This document shows positions 13,344 through 22,026 of a stretch of DNA of 64,000 nucleotides, in pieces. The stretch's first letter is position 1; each line of letters starts with the position of its first letter. Both the position numbers and the translations under genes were made by a program. Under the pieces are notes generated by a model, which worked only from the letters and a program-made list of their open reading frames with translations, searched no databases and had not been told where the DNA came from. This stretch comes from Micromonospora phaseoli (GTDB lineage Bacteria; Actinomycetota; Actinomycetes; Mycobacteriales; Micromonosporaceae): NCBI RefSeq assembly GCF_900109115.1, contig NZ_FNYV01000001.1, positions 695,003 to 759,002 on the forward strand. The letters run 5' to 3'.

Positions 13344-14342
13344 GTGGATGAAGTGCGGATTGTGATTGATTCCGCCGGTGGTATGCAGGGCGGTACGGGA
13401 AGGTTGAAGGTCGAACTCGAAGCCTTTCTGGTCGACCGTCACCTGCCCGTACGCGTTATCGGACGAGACCGATATCTGACGCCGACATGGCTGATGCTTC
13501 GAGAGGCGCACGCCGGTCCGGTACCCGTGACGGTCTCGCTGAACAACGTCGCGTTCGCCTGGCGTGGGACCGAGCGCCGGGTGCTGGTGCACAATGCCCT
13601 TCACTTCCTGAGCCCCGCCGAGCAGGGATCGCTGGCCCTGGCGCCCCGGTCGCTCCGGATGCAGATTCCCGTCGTACGACGGATGCTACGCCGGGCCGAC
13701 GTGATCGTCGTTCCGTGTTCCGCGATGGCAGAACGGGTGAGCGCCCGGGTACCGGCGGTACGCGACCGTCTGCTGGTCCTCGGCAATCCCGTCAGTCCGG
13801 TCGGCCCGCGTGTTCCAGGCGGCGAGCCCTCGATTCTGGTCCCGGTCGTGCTGTCGCCTTACAAGAACGTGGCGAGCGAGCTTCGAGTGCTGCTCGCAGC
13901 GCTCGATCGGCGCGCAGCGCCGCAGCGGGTGAAGTTGACCGCGTACGCCCACGAACTTCCGGCCGACCTGGTGGGTCATCCGCGCCTCGACCTGTTGGGG
14001 CGGCTGCCCCACCATGAACTCACCGAGCACTGGCGACGAGCGACGGGCGTCTTCTTCCCGTGTGTTCTGGAGTCGTTTGGCTACGCCTTGGCGGAAGCGC
14101 GCGTGTATGGGCTGCCGGTGCTGGCTCCGGAGACCGGTCAGACGCGTGAGATCGCCGGCGACGCGCTCGTGCCGTACCGACTCTCCGACATCGACAGTCT
14201 CACCGACGCGCTCGACGGGCTGAACCGGGATGTTGTCCCCGAACCGCATGCGTTCGAACGCGGAGCCTATTTCACCCGATTGCTCGGGTTGCGTCCGGCC
14301 ACCGTAGAGGAAGCTCCGCAGCCCGCGCCGGCTGGCCCGTGA
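13344..14342 (+). CDS. Glycosyltransferase (GT4-like)
   Basis: 332 residues. The start is a glycine-rich acceptor-domain motif (IDSAGGMQGGTGRLKVELEAFL). VLVHNALHF and VIVVPCSAMAERV are typical of the N-terminal GT-B domain. The C-terminal domain has LVPVVLSPYKNVASELRVLL and the nucleotide-sugar signature FPCVLESFGYALAEARVYGLPVLAP (E-x7-E). GTG 13344 follows a GGAGAAG ribosome site. Donor and acceptor are unknown. It is part of the plus-strand glycan run. Confidence 0.82.
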   Translation: MDEVRIVIDSAGGMQGGTGRLKVELEAFLVDRHLPVRVIGRDRYLTPTWLMLREAHAGPVPVTVSLNNVAFAWRGTERRVLVHNALHFLSPAEQGSLALAPRSLRMQIPVVRRMLRRADVIVVPCSAMAERVSARVPAVRDRLLVLGNPVSPVGPRVPGGEPSILVPVVLSPYKNVASELRVLLAALDRRAAPQRVKLTAYAHELPADLVGHPRLDLLGRLPHHELTEHWRRATGVFFPCVLESFGYALAEARVYGLPVLAPETGQTREIAGDALVPYRLSDIDSLTDALDGLNRDVVPEPHAFERGAYFTRLLGLRPATVEEAPQPAPAGP

Positions 14343-14381
14343 TGGTGACCATGCCGAGCCGGTGACGATCGGGGGAAGACG

Positions 14382-15581
14382 ATGTCCCACCACCAACAGC
14401 ACATCTTCCGGGCCACCCGGGGGCGCCCGCCGGTAATCCGCGTCATCCGTGTCGTCGGCATGCTGAACTTCGGCGGCGCGGAAATGCGCACCGTCGAACT
14501 GCTGCCGCGTCTGGCGGACGCCGGCATCGTGGTCGACCTGGTGACCCTCTGCGAGAACGTCGGCCCCGGACCGCTCGCGCCCACGGTCCGACGGTACGGC
14601 GGCAGCGTGTACCCGCTTGCCCTGGATCGGCGATTCCCCCGTCGCTTCCTGCGGCTGCTTCGACAACTACGCCCGACGGCGGTGCACGCCGACCTCGGGA
14701 ATTTCTCCGGGGCGCTGCTCGCTCTCGCGGCGGTCGCCGGGGTGCCGACCCGGGTAGCCCACTTTCGAGGCGACGACACCTGGCGGCGTTCCCCTCGCCG
14801 GCGCATGCAACGGGTACTCCTCCGTCGGCTGGTCGACATGTCCGCGACCGATGTGCTGGGAGTCTCGCCCAGCGCCCTGTCCTGCGGATACTCTCCGTCC
14901 TGGCCGAGTGATCCGCGGTGTCGGGTGGTCCTTAACGGACTCGATCTCGATCGTTTACTCCGTCCGTCCGACCTCGATCTGCGCGCGGCCATCGGCGCCG
15001 GGCGCGACGCGGTCATCTGCCTGACCGTGGGGCGGGCCTCCAGGGAGAAGAGGACACACTTCCTACCGTCGGTGATCGTGGCACTGCTACAGGCGGGCAT
15101 CGATGCCCATGCCGTACTGGTGGGACCGTCACATGCTGCCGCCGACACTCTGGTGCACACCGAGGCGGACAGGCTCGCGGTGAGCCATCGTATTCACCAG
15201 CTCGGCCCGCGCGAGGACATCGGAGGGCTGCTACGTCAGGCGGACGTCGTCCTCGCTCCTTCAATCTTGGAGGGTCTGCCGGGATCCGTTCTGGAGGCGG
15301 CCGCCGTCGGTACGCCGGTGGTCTCGACCGACCTTCCCGGAGCACGGTTCATCGCTGACCGACTGCCCGGGATCACCCTCATCGACCAGGACGCGGCAGC
15401 ACAGGTGTGGGCCACAGCCGTCCGCGTCGTGCTCGGCACGTCCGGGACGCACGACCGGGCCGGCGCGGTCGCTCGGTTCGAGAGCAGTGTGTTCTCCCTG
15501 GACGCTGCAGTGGCCGAACACCTCACCATGTACCACCGTCGAGCCAGGGTCAGCGGATCGGCGGACACCCGCACCTACTGA
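14382..15581 (+). CDS. Glycosyltransferase family 4 protein
   Basis: A 399-residue GT-B fold glycosyltransferase. The N-terminus has VVGMLNFGGAEMRTVELLPRL, the classic GT4 acceptor-side motif. The donor domain begins near residue 207 (VICLTVGRASREKRTHFLPSV), and the E-x7-E stretch is ILEGLPGSVLEAAAVGTPVVSTDLPG. ATG 14382 has GGGGGAAG upstream. Its 3' end overlaps the 3' end of the convergent glycosyltransferase at 15575 by seven bases. Confidence 0.87.
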   Translation: MSHHQQHIFRATRGRPPVIRVIRVVGMLNFGGAEMRTVELLPRLADAGIVVDLVTLCENVGPGPLAPTVRRYGGSVYPLALDRRFPRRFLRLLRQLRPTAVHADLGNFSGALLALAAVAGVPTRVAHFRGDDTWRRSPRRRMQRVLLRRLVDMSATDVLGVSPSALSCGYSPSWPSDPRCRVVLNGLDLDRLLRPSDLDLRAAIGAGRDAVICLTVGRASREKRTHFLPSVIVALLQAGIDAHAVLVGPSHAAADTLVHTEADRLAVSHRIHQLGPREDIGGLLRQADVVLAPSILEGLPGSVLEAAAVGTPVVSTDLPGARFIADRLPGITLIDQDAAAQVWATAVRVVLGTSGTHDRAGAVARFESSVFSLDAAVAEHLTMYHRRARVSGSADTRTY

Positions 15582-16732
15582 GCAGTCTTTTCCGCGCCAG
15601 CGCCGGTGCTGTTCCAGGGCGGCGCCGGCCTCGGTGATCCGTCCCGCACGTGGGCGACGAGGTCGAGCAGGTACTTTGCACCTCGTTCCGGAGCGAGGTG
15701 CGCCGCTGCCCAGCGGACCCGGGCGGCTCGCTCGTCAGCCCCGACCCGTCCATACGACATCGTCGCGGACAGCGCGCGGGTCAGCGAGGTCACGTCGGTG
15801 CCATCGAACAGCCGGCTGAGACTGTCGGAGACGGCGAGATCCTGGGCGCCGCAGCGGTCGCTGACCACGACCCGGGTGCCCGCCATGAGCGCTTCGTTCA
15901 CCACCGCGCCCCACCCGTCGTGCCGGCTTGGAAGGACGAGGATGTCACCTGCCGCGATGACGTCCCGTGCCGCGGTGTTGCTCAGGTGCCCCTGCCAGTG
16001 AACTCGGCTGTCGATGCCGAGCCTGTTGGCGAGCGTCATAGCGCGGTGGAGCAGCGGCCCATTACCGACCACGTCGAGGGTCCAGTCGCGCTCACACCGG
16101 GACAGGGCGGTGAGCAGCAACTCCGGCTGCTTTCTCCGGTCCACCGAGCCTACGAAGACAAGACGGATCGGTCCGCCTTCCGTCGATCCAGTGACATCCG
16201 CGTCCACCCGCTCGTGGGGGTCGACGAAGTACCCGAAGCGGAATACGCGGGTGGCGGGGAAGCCGATCCGGACGTACTGCCGCTCTCCGACCGGCCCGGT
16301 GGTGAGCAGGAAATCGACGTCTCCGAGTAGACGCCGTGCCGCCATCCGGGTGCGCAGCGACCGCAGCCAACCTCGCCAGCTCACCGGATTCCAGGGCTCG
16401 GTGTAGACACCGACGAGGGCACCGCCACGGCTCCGTATCGAAAGCAGGGAACCTGTGGTCGCGCGATAGGCGCCAACGCCGGAGAAGATGTGAACGCCGC
16501 CGGCCAGGCTCGCTTCGAGTCGCTCGCGCTCGGCCACGCTCGGTGCGGCGATCAGTGTCGCCGGACCGTAATCTGGCCGGTGCCATCCCGACTTCTCGCG
16601 CTGGGGTGGCAGGTCGAACTCGGTGATGACGACGACCGGACCGGGGGCGTGCTGGGCGAGCGTACGCATCAGCGGTGCCTGGTGTATAGACGGCACGTTC
16701 TGCCAGAAGACAATTGTGTCACGTGACGACAT
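15575..16732 (-). CDS. Glycosyltransferase family 4 protein
   Basis: 385 residues. WQNVPSIHQAPLMRTLAQHAPGP opens the N-terminal domain. The donor domain has IRLVFVGSVDRRKQPELLLTAL, and the signature is PSRHDGWGAVVNEALMAGTRVVVSD. ATG 16732 is preferred to an upstream extension because a GGAGGAA ribosome site lies nine bases ahead. The start overlaps the end of the polymerase-like gene by 14 bases, so the two are coupled. Donor and acceptor are unknown. Confidence 0.86.
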   Translation of the reverse strand: MSSRDTIVFWQNVPSIHQAPLMRTLAQHAPGPVVVITEFDLPPQREKSGWHRPDYGPATLIAAPSVAERERLEASLAGGVHIFSGVGAYRATTGSLLSIRSRGGALVGVYTEPWNPVSWRGWLRSLRTRMAARRLLGDVDFLLTTGPVGERQYVRIGFPATRVFRFGYFVDPHERVDADVTGSTEGGPIRLVFVGSVDRRKQPELLLTALSRCERDWTLDVVGNGPLLHRAMTLANRLGIDSRVHWQGHLSNTAARDVIAAGDILVLPSRHDGWGAVVNEALMAGTRVVVSDRCGAQDLAVSDSLSRLFDGTDVTSLTRALSATMSYGRVGADERAARVRWAAAHLAPERGAKYLLDLVAHVRDGSPRPAPPWNSTGAGAEKTAQ

Positions 16733-17951
16733 GAAGATGTTCCTCCGAAACCGGTACCGGCGAGCGCGCCTCTTGGCCGGGTGTGGACGAGCGCGCTTCG
16801 CACTTCGCCAACGCGCACCAGGTGGCCACAAAGCACATAGTCATCGGTCCGACAGGCGACAGGAGCCAGCCCTCGAACAGGCTGTGCACGACCATCGCGC
16901 CGCCGAACACCAGGGTCCGCCGGCCGATCTTTGCCGAGTAGTAGAGGATCACCGCGTACATCATCAGAACTGCGGCGCCACCGACGAGCCCGGCATGGGT
17001 CAGGGCACGCAGTGGCGTGCTCGCCACCTCCGTGGCCTCAGCCTTGAAGCCAACGCCGTGCCACCTGGTGTCTGCCAGCACCTGCAAGGTGTACTCGTAC
17101 GAGCTTTGCCGTGAGTTGTTGGTCCGGAAGATCGGCAGGTCGATGCCCGTCATCCAATCCGGGTTGATCAGTGCGAGCACGAGGGTCGTCGCTCCGAGCA
17201 GGATCCATAGGGTCCGCAGTGGGCTCTGCCGAAGCGCGAAGTTCATCGTCACCACGAGTACCGCCGCTACGAGTGCCGCTCGGCTTCCCGACCAGACCAG
17301 CGCCGCAATGGTCACCGCGCCCAAGGGGAGCATCCAGAGGCCGAGTCTCCGGTACGACAGGAGGAGCGCGAGGACGAGAATCGTGTAGAACCCGAGCAGG
17401 TTCGGATTGCCGGCGATCCCTCTGAGCCGGTCGCCGATGATGCTGTCGCCCGCCCCAACGAGCCCGAGGGCGACGCTGCCCAACACGGCGACGAGGAGCG
17501 CGAGGAGGATCCCGTTACGGAGGTCTGGCCCGGCGATCCGCTGAGCGAGCGTCTTCCCGTACACCACGGCCAGCAACACGCCCGCACCGTAGAGCAGTGG
17601 CTCCAGGTACATTCCGTGTCCGAGGGTCGCGTACGCCAGGTAGGCGAAGATCGCGGCGGCCAGCACGCCGACAAAGCGGTTGCATCTGTCGAGCACGCTG
17701 ACTTCCTCGGCCCGCACCTGGGCGGCGACCGAACTCCACATGAACCGCGCCAGCAAGAGGACGCTGGCGATCCGGACTGCCGCGGACAGTCCGGCGTTGT
17801 CGCCGGGATCAAAGGATGTCGACGAGGACAGAAGAAGAAGGACCGATATGCTGACTGTTGCCGTGGCCGGTATGTGCAGCAGACTGAGTGTGAAGAGCGC
17901 GATTGCGCCCGCCAGCGCAATGTCCCAGGCGAAGCCAACGCCACTATCCAT
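16719..17951 (-). CDS. O-antigen polymerase/ligase-like membrane protein
   Basis: A 410-residue polytopic membrane protein with about ten predicted transmembrane helices. The central stretch (IAGNPNLLGFYTILVLALLL) is followed by WSGSRAALVAAVLV, which matches the SRxA-type motif of the Wzy_C/WaaL family. A long extracytoplasmic loop around NNSRQSSYEYTLQVLADTRWHGVGF follows. Such proteins polymerise lipid-linked repeat units or ligate them to an acceptor; which applies here cannot be told. ATG 17951 opens MDSGVGFAWDIALAGAI. The 107 bases upstream hold a tail remnant of a pyruvyl transferase. It precedes a glycosyltransferase with a 14-base overlap. Confidence 0.78.
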   Translation of the reverse strand: MDSGVGFAWDIALAGAIALFTLSLLHIPATATVSISVLLLLSSSTSFDPGDNAGLSAAVRIASVLLLARFMWSSVAAQVRAEEVSVLDRCNRFVGVLAAAIFAYLAYATLGHGMYLEPLLYGAGVLLAVVYGKTLAQRIAGPDLRNGILLALLVAVLGSVALGLVGAGDSIIGDRLRGIAGNPNLLGFYTILVLALLLSYRRLGLWMLPLGAVTIAALVWSGSRAALVAAVLVVTMNFALRQSPLRTLWILLGATTLVLALINPDWMTGIDLPIFRTNNSRQSSYEYTLQVLADTRWHGVGFKAEATEVASTPLRALTHAGLVGGAAVLMMYAVILYYSAKIGRRTLVFGGAMVVHSLFEGWLLSPVGPMTMCFVATWCALAKCEARSSTPGQEARSPVPVSEEHLHVVT

Positions 17952-17954
17952 TGA
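17937..17954 (-). repeat. Copy B of the inverted duplicated gene junction
   Basis: On the minus strand this reads TCAATGGATAGTGGCGTT, identical to 12137-12154. Here the downstream polymerase-like gene is intact and the upstream pyruvyl transferase is only a tail. Confidence 0.75.
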
Positions 17955-18050
17955 TGGCCTCGTGCGTGTTGGCCGGGGCCGTGTCGGATGCCGCGCGACG
18001 CACTGTCGTGCTCTCGGCAAGTCGGCTGCCGGGTCCGAATACGGTGAGCA
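17944..18050 (-). pseudogene. C-terminal remnant of a polysaccharide pyruvyl transferase
   Basis: Between the end of the glycosyltransferase at 18051 and the polymerase-like gene, a minus-strand frame ends in VRRAASDTAPANTHEAING. The intact pyruvyl transferase at 11041-12147 ends in TQRRTAIGVAALEAYEALNG. RR, the final EA-NG and the stop, and the 23-of-25-base match across the junction, make these homologous tails. At DNA level CGTCGNNCGG also aligns without gaps 60 bases upstream. No upstream part of the gene survives here. Confidence 0.55.
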
Positions 18051-19211
18051 TCATGGTGTCGGCACCGCCTCTCTTACCGCCACGGATTTTCTGAGCACGT
18101 CGGCCAGGGATTCGGCGTGGGCTTGCCAGGTCCACCGCTCGGCGAGCGCCAGACCGAAGGCGACTGCCTGTTCGTACTGTGTCGGACTCGACAGGATCGC
18201 GTTGGCCTTTGCGACGATCTCCGCACCGTTGTCTGGATCATGCAGGTACCGGTCGTCATCGATGAGGGCGGCAAGGCCGGCAGATCGGGGCACGATCGTG
18301 GGCACGCCCACGGCCATTGCCTCCAGGTAGGCGCAGCCGAACGACTCGATGCGTGATGGCATCACGAACAGATCCGACCGGTTCAATATCGCCGCCACCT
18401 GCGCGGGTGCGGCCCGACCGGTGAAGCGGATCCGGTCGTGGTGGCCCAATTGGTCGCGCAGTCCTTCCAGACGGCGCCGCTCGGGCCCGTCGCCAACCAC
18501 CGACCAACTGGCCGTAGGCCAGGTGTCCCGGATCGAGGCGAAGGCCCGCAGCACGGTTTCCTGGTTCTTGTTCGAGTCCACGTTCCCAACCGTGACGAGG
18601 CGGGGGAAGTCGGCGGCCCGTACCCGCTCGGACGCTGACACGGCGCGCCGGGGAAAGGCGTCGAGCAGTACTCCGTTCGGTACGACGGTGCAGACCTGCC
18701 GCAGGTCGGGGGGCAGATCTTCGAGAATGCCGGCGCCGACGGCGATCAGCGCCGACGCACGTCGAAGGGAGGCAGCGATGATGCTTCGGCGGATCGGGTC
18801 GGTACGGGCGCCCGAAGTGGTCATCGGCTGCCGGCCGTGCAGTACTACCACCTGCGGTGGCGTCCTGGCCTTGCGCAGCAAGATGCTCGTCCACACCTCT
18901 TCGACCAGGACGACGTCGCAGGATTCGGACCACAACCAGCCACTGTTGATGACAGACGCGAGGTGGCGCGAACTGCGAATCAGGATTCCGGACGGAGCGA
19001 TGGCCCTCCCGGTATCCGGGTCGATCTCGTTCACTCTCACCGCAGGGGGGCGCCCGGTCAGCTTGAACACCCGCATACGTACGCCGAGTTTCCGAAGCGC
19101 ATGGCACGGGTTGGCGATGAAGGTGCCCTCCCACGGCCGGTCTGGTTCGGGATACCAGGGGGTGACGACCGCGACCGTCATCGGGCGGCCGGTGGCAATA
19201 TCTGAACTCAC
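18051..19211 (-). CDS. Glycosyltransferase family 4 protein
   Basis: 386 residues. MTVAVVTPWYPEPDRPWEGTF is a textbook GT4 N-terminus. VVVLHGRQP and IAVGAGILEDLPP follow. The donor domain has RLVTVGNVDSNKNQETVLRAF and VVGDGPERRRL, and the E-x7-E signature is PSRIESFGCAYLEAMAVGVPTIVP. GTG 19211 is used; ATG 19181 (residue 11) is an equally plausible start because neither has a strong ribosome site. The ABC transporter gene ends 15 bases upstream, so both are one operon. Confidence 0.86.
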   Translation of the reverse strand: MSSDIATGRPMTVAVVTPWYPEPDRPWEGTFIANPCHALRKLGVRMRVFKLTGRPPAVRVNEIDPDTGRAIAPSGILIRSSRHLASVINSGWLWSESCDVVLVEEVWTSILLRKARTPPQVVVLHGRQPMTTSGARTDPIRRSIIAASLRRASALIAVGAGILEDLPPDLRQVCTVVPNGVLLDAFPRRAVSASERVRAADFPRLVTVGNVDSNKNQETVLRAFASIRDTWPTASWSVVGDGPERRRLEGLRDQLGHHDRIRFTGRAAPAQVAAILNRSDLFVMPSRIESFGCAYLEAMAVGVPTIVPRSAGLAALIDDDRYLHDPDNGAEIVAKANAILSSPTQYEQAVAFGLALAERWTWQAHAESLADVLRKSVAVREAVPTP

Positions 19212-19226
19212 GAGTACCGCTCACTC

Positions 19227-21080
19227 TCAGCTGGTCGCGGGGGCTCTGGTCAGGGCATGGTGCGGTGACGGGTGTGACGCCGACGCGGGCAAGGTACGGA
19301 TCGTCTCGACCCGCCCGTGTTCAAGCAGCACGAGCGCGTCACAGCGCTCGACGGTGCTGAGTCGATGCGCGATCATGACGATGGTGACCTTGCCGTGCAG
19401 GCGTTCGATGGTGGAGACGATCTGGCCTTCCGTCGTGTCGTCAAGTGCGGCGGTCGCCTCGTCGAGCACCAGAACGCGCGGGCTGTGGTAGAGGGCACGG
19501 GCGATCCCGATGCGTTGCCGCTGTCCGCCCGACATACGCACGCCGCGTTCGCCGAGCCGGCTGTCCAATCCGTCCGCAAGCCCTTCGACCAGGCCCCGCA
19601 ACTGTGCCTGCTCCAGCGCCCGCCACACCGCCTGGTCGTCGATGTCCTCGTCATCGAGCCCCAGCGCGACGTTTCGCCGAATGCTGTCGTCCACGATGAC
19701 GGTTTCCTGCGGAACGTAGCCGATCTGAGTACGCCAGGAAGCCAGGTTCGCCCGGGTGATTTTCACGCCGTCCACGTAGATCCCGCCGCCGTCGGCGGGC
19801 GTCAGGAGGCCGGTGAGCACGTCGACGAGGGTTGTCTTGCCCGAGCCAGACGTTCCGGTGATGCCCACTGATTCGCCATACCGGATGACCAGATTGATGG
19901 TGTGCAACGCCGGTGTCGACGCGGACGGATACCGGTATGTCAGGTCGCGAAACTCGATGCGGTCGTGGAATGGGACGGCTGTTGACGGCGTTCTCTGCGG
20001 CTCGTCGGGTTCATCGGCCGCGGCCAGCGACAGGTCCCTTTCGATCGTGTCGATGCTGCTGGCGCCAGCTCTGATGTTGTTCAGCGCCACCAACAGCCGT
20101 TGGACCGATGGCAGCAGGCGCATGGACCCGGCGAGTATGACGCCGATGGATCCGAGTGCCCCGGCCTTGCCGTCGGAGAGTGCCGCCATGGCGATCGCGG
20201 CGGCCACGACGAGGACGACGGCTTCCAGGTAGTAGCGCGAGAGACTTGACATGAAGAGCAGACCGCGCAGGGCCTGGGTGTGCTGGTGGCGGGACACGTC
20301 GAAGCGGGCGACGACGTGCCGGCGCCGCTCGAGGATGGTGAGCACCTTGACCGCACCGAGACCCTCTTGGATGATGCGCTGGTCCTGCGCGCCGAGACGC
20401 TCGTCGTCCATACCGATGCGCCGTGACTTGCGTCGGACCACCGCCAGGTAGAGGGCCATCGCAAGGCCCAGCGTGGTCATCGAGGTCAGCGCGGGCAACG
20501 GCTCCATGGCCAGGAGCGCAGCGCCGAGCCCCACAATGAGGGCGCCCTCGATGACGACGCTGGTCCCGGGCAGCAGGACTCGGGCCATGAGCAACCGGAC
20601 GGACTGGGCGACCGTCCGGGTGAGGTCGGCCGAGTGGTGCTCCAGGTGAAACCCGTAGTCGGCGGTGACGAACGTCCGGAACAACCGTGTCGACAGGGCC
20701 GCCTCCGCCCGTGCGAGCACGCCGGCCTGCCACCACGCCACGACCGACGCGAACGCGCCCCGGGCGATGAGCAGGCCAACCGCGAACGCACCTACGACGG
20801 CGACGTACGTCGTGGGTGACTTCGCCCCCACGACGCCCTGAGTGAGGCCGATAAGGCTCCTCGGCCCGGCGCTGGTCAGCAGCGCGGGCGTGGTCAGCAC
20901 CTGGACCACGGCGGCCAGCGCGATGAAGCCGACAAGCTCGAGGATCATGATGATGAGGGCTGCCGGTGCCGCGAGGACGTAGTGCCGCCGCGAATGTTCA
21001 TCAAGCAGTGCTACGCCCCGCCGCATGGTGCGCACCACGCCGTCATTGCCCGTGTGTGTTTCCGTGCCGCTCAGAGTCAT
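19227..21080 (-). CDS. ABC transporter, fused permease and ATPase (lipid-linked glycan flippase candidate)
   Basis: A 617-residue half-transporter. The N-terminal ABC transmembrane domain has about six helices up to residue ~330. The ATPase domain carries Walker A GTSGSGKTTL near residue 408, a Q-loop in IGYVPQETV, the signature MSGGQRQRIGIARAL near 516, Walker B VLVLDEATAALD and the switch His in MIAHRLS. The layout matches MsbA/PglK-type exporters. In this cluster no Wzx-type flippase is seen, so flipping the lipid-linked oligosaccharide is its likely job (inference). ATG 21080 has a GGGAG ribosome site. It heads a minus-strand operon with the glycosyltransferase and polymerase-like genes. 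Confidence 0.86.
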   Translation of the reverse strand: MTLSGTETHTGNDGVVRTMRRGVALLDEHSRRHYVLAAPAALIIMILELVGFIALAAVVQVLTTPALLTSAGPRSLIGLTQGVVGAKSPTTYVAVVGAFAVGLLIARGAFASVVAWWQAGVLARAEAALSTRLFRTFVTADYGFHLEHHSADLTRTVAQSVRLLMARVLLPGTSVVIEGALIVGLGAALLAMEPLPALTSMTTLGLAMALYLAVVRRKSRRIGMDDERLGAQDQRIIQEGLGAVKVLTILERRRHVVARFDVSRHQHTQALRGLLFMSSLSRYYLEAVVLVVAAAIAMAALSDGKAGALGSIGVILAGSMRLLPSVQRLLVALNNIRAGASSIDTIERDLSLAAADEPDEPQRTPSTAVPFHDRIEFRDLTYRYPSASTPALHTINLVIRYGESVGITGTSGSGKTTLVDVLTGLLTPADGGGIYVDGVKITRANLASWRTQIGYVPQETVIVDDSIRRNVALGLDDEDIDDQAVWRALEQAQLRGLVEGLADGLDSRLGERGVRMSGGQRQRIGIARALYHSPRVLVLDEATAALDDTTEGQIVSTIERLHGKVTIVMIAHRLSTVERCDALVLLEHGRVETIRTLPASASHPSPHHALTRAPATS

Positions 21081-22026
21081 CGCACTCCCGTCGTCCCTGT
21101 CGCCGCATCGATGCAACCACGAAACCTTGGCTGAGAATTGTCGAACTCAACATATCTGATTTGAAAGATCGCTCTGAATCCTCGGTCGAATTATGAATCT
21201 CTTTCCGATCGACGCTCCGGCCCCGGCTCGCAATGAGTCAGGGCCCGCAGCGTCGGCACTACAGGTGTTTCGGATGACTCGCGAACGTGTCCCGCACCGC
21301 CGTCGCGACGACCTCTGTATCGCGGAAGGTGCCCGCTCGTCGGGGCCGCGCCTGGGAGCGGACTGCCCGGGTGAGCCCGCTGCGTCGGTGCAATGGTCGG
21401 CCCGAAGCGTTCAGGCAAACACGATCACGTTTCTGTTTCTCCGTATCACCAGCGGGACAGGCCCATTCATTCATTCATTCTCCTGTTGACCGGAGAGAAG
21501 TGAAAATCCCGCACGGAGGGGACAACGATCCTCTGCGGTGGCGGGACACTCGTCCGACCGGGCATGGCGAACCCGACACGATCACGGCGCTGGGGCAGAC
21601 CCTCACCTGTCTGCCTGAGATCCTTGCCTGGCGCACTGCTGGCCAGCCGTCGGTCGCGGCGCGGTCGGCTACGGCCAGCATGTCCGCAGCCGTGCCGAGT
21701 GGAACTTCTGCACCACCGTGGAGGCGAGCTTCTCGCGGTCAGGGCAGTCCTCCGTGGGGCGAGGTCGACAATTCCCGCCCGGACTCGGTCCGAGTGGATT
21801 GCGAGCGGCCTTCATTCCTCACGTTACTCGGGATGAAGTGAATGTTATTAACCTCGGTGAGATGCTATGAGATTCAAGCCCCTCGTCCACGTTGAATAGT
21901 CAAATTTCTGCCAAAAAATCGAAAACCTGGGCGTGCGGCCCGCTCCTTCGATAAGCAGTTCGGGAGCGAACGTGGCCCTGACCTGCCATTGGTCAACGCA
22001 GGCTACGACGGGACAGGGAGTAAGAC
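21081..22026. other. Long intergenic region with a CATT tetranucleotide repeat and an A/T-rich patch
   Basis: About 945 bases between two divergent genes. I see no protein frame with the codon bias of the neighbours. Features: A/T-rich sequence at 21117-21200, likely the promoter side of the ABC gene; four CATT repeats at 21464-21480; and an A/T-rich patch with poly-A at 21840-21935, likely the promoter region of the gene at 22027. The 184-residue plus-strand frame at 21287-21841 has unbiased codons and is not believed to be a gene. Confidence 0.5.

Noticed and set aside
21287..21841. 184-codon open frame in the long intergenic region
   Set aside because: No codon bias, no ribosome site at a good distance, no recognisable motif.
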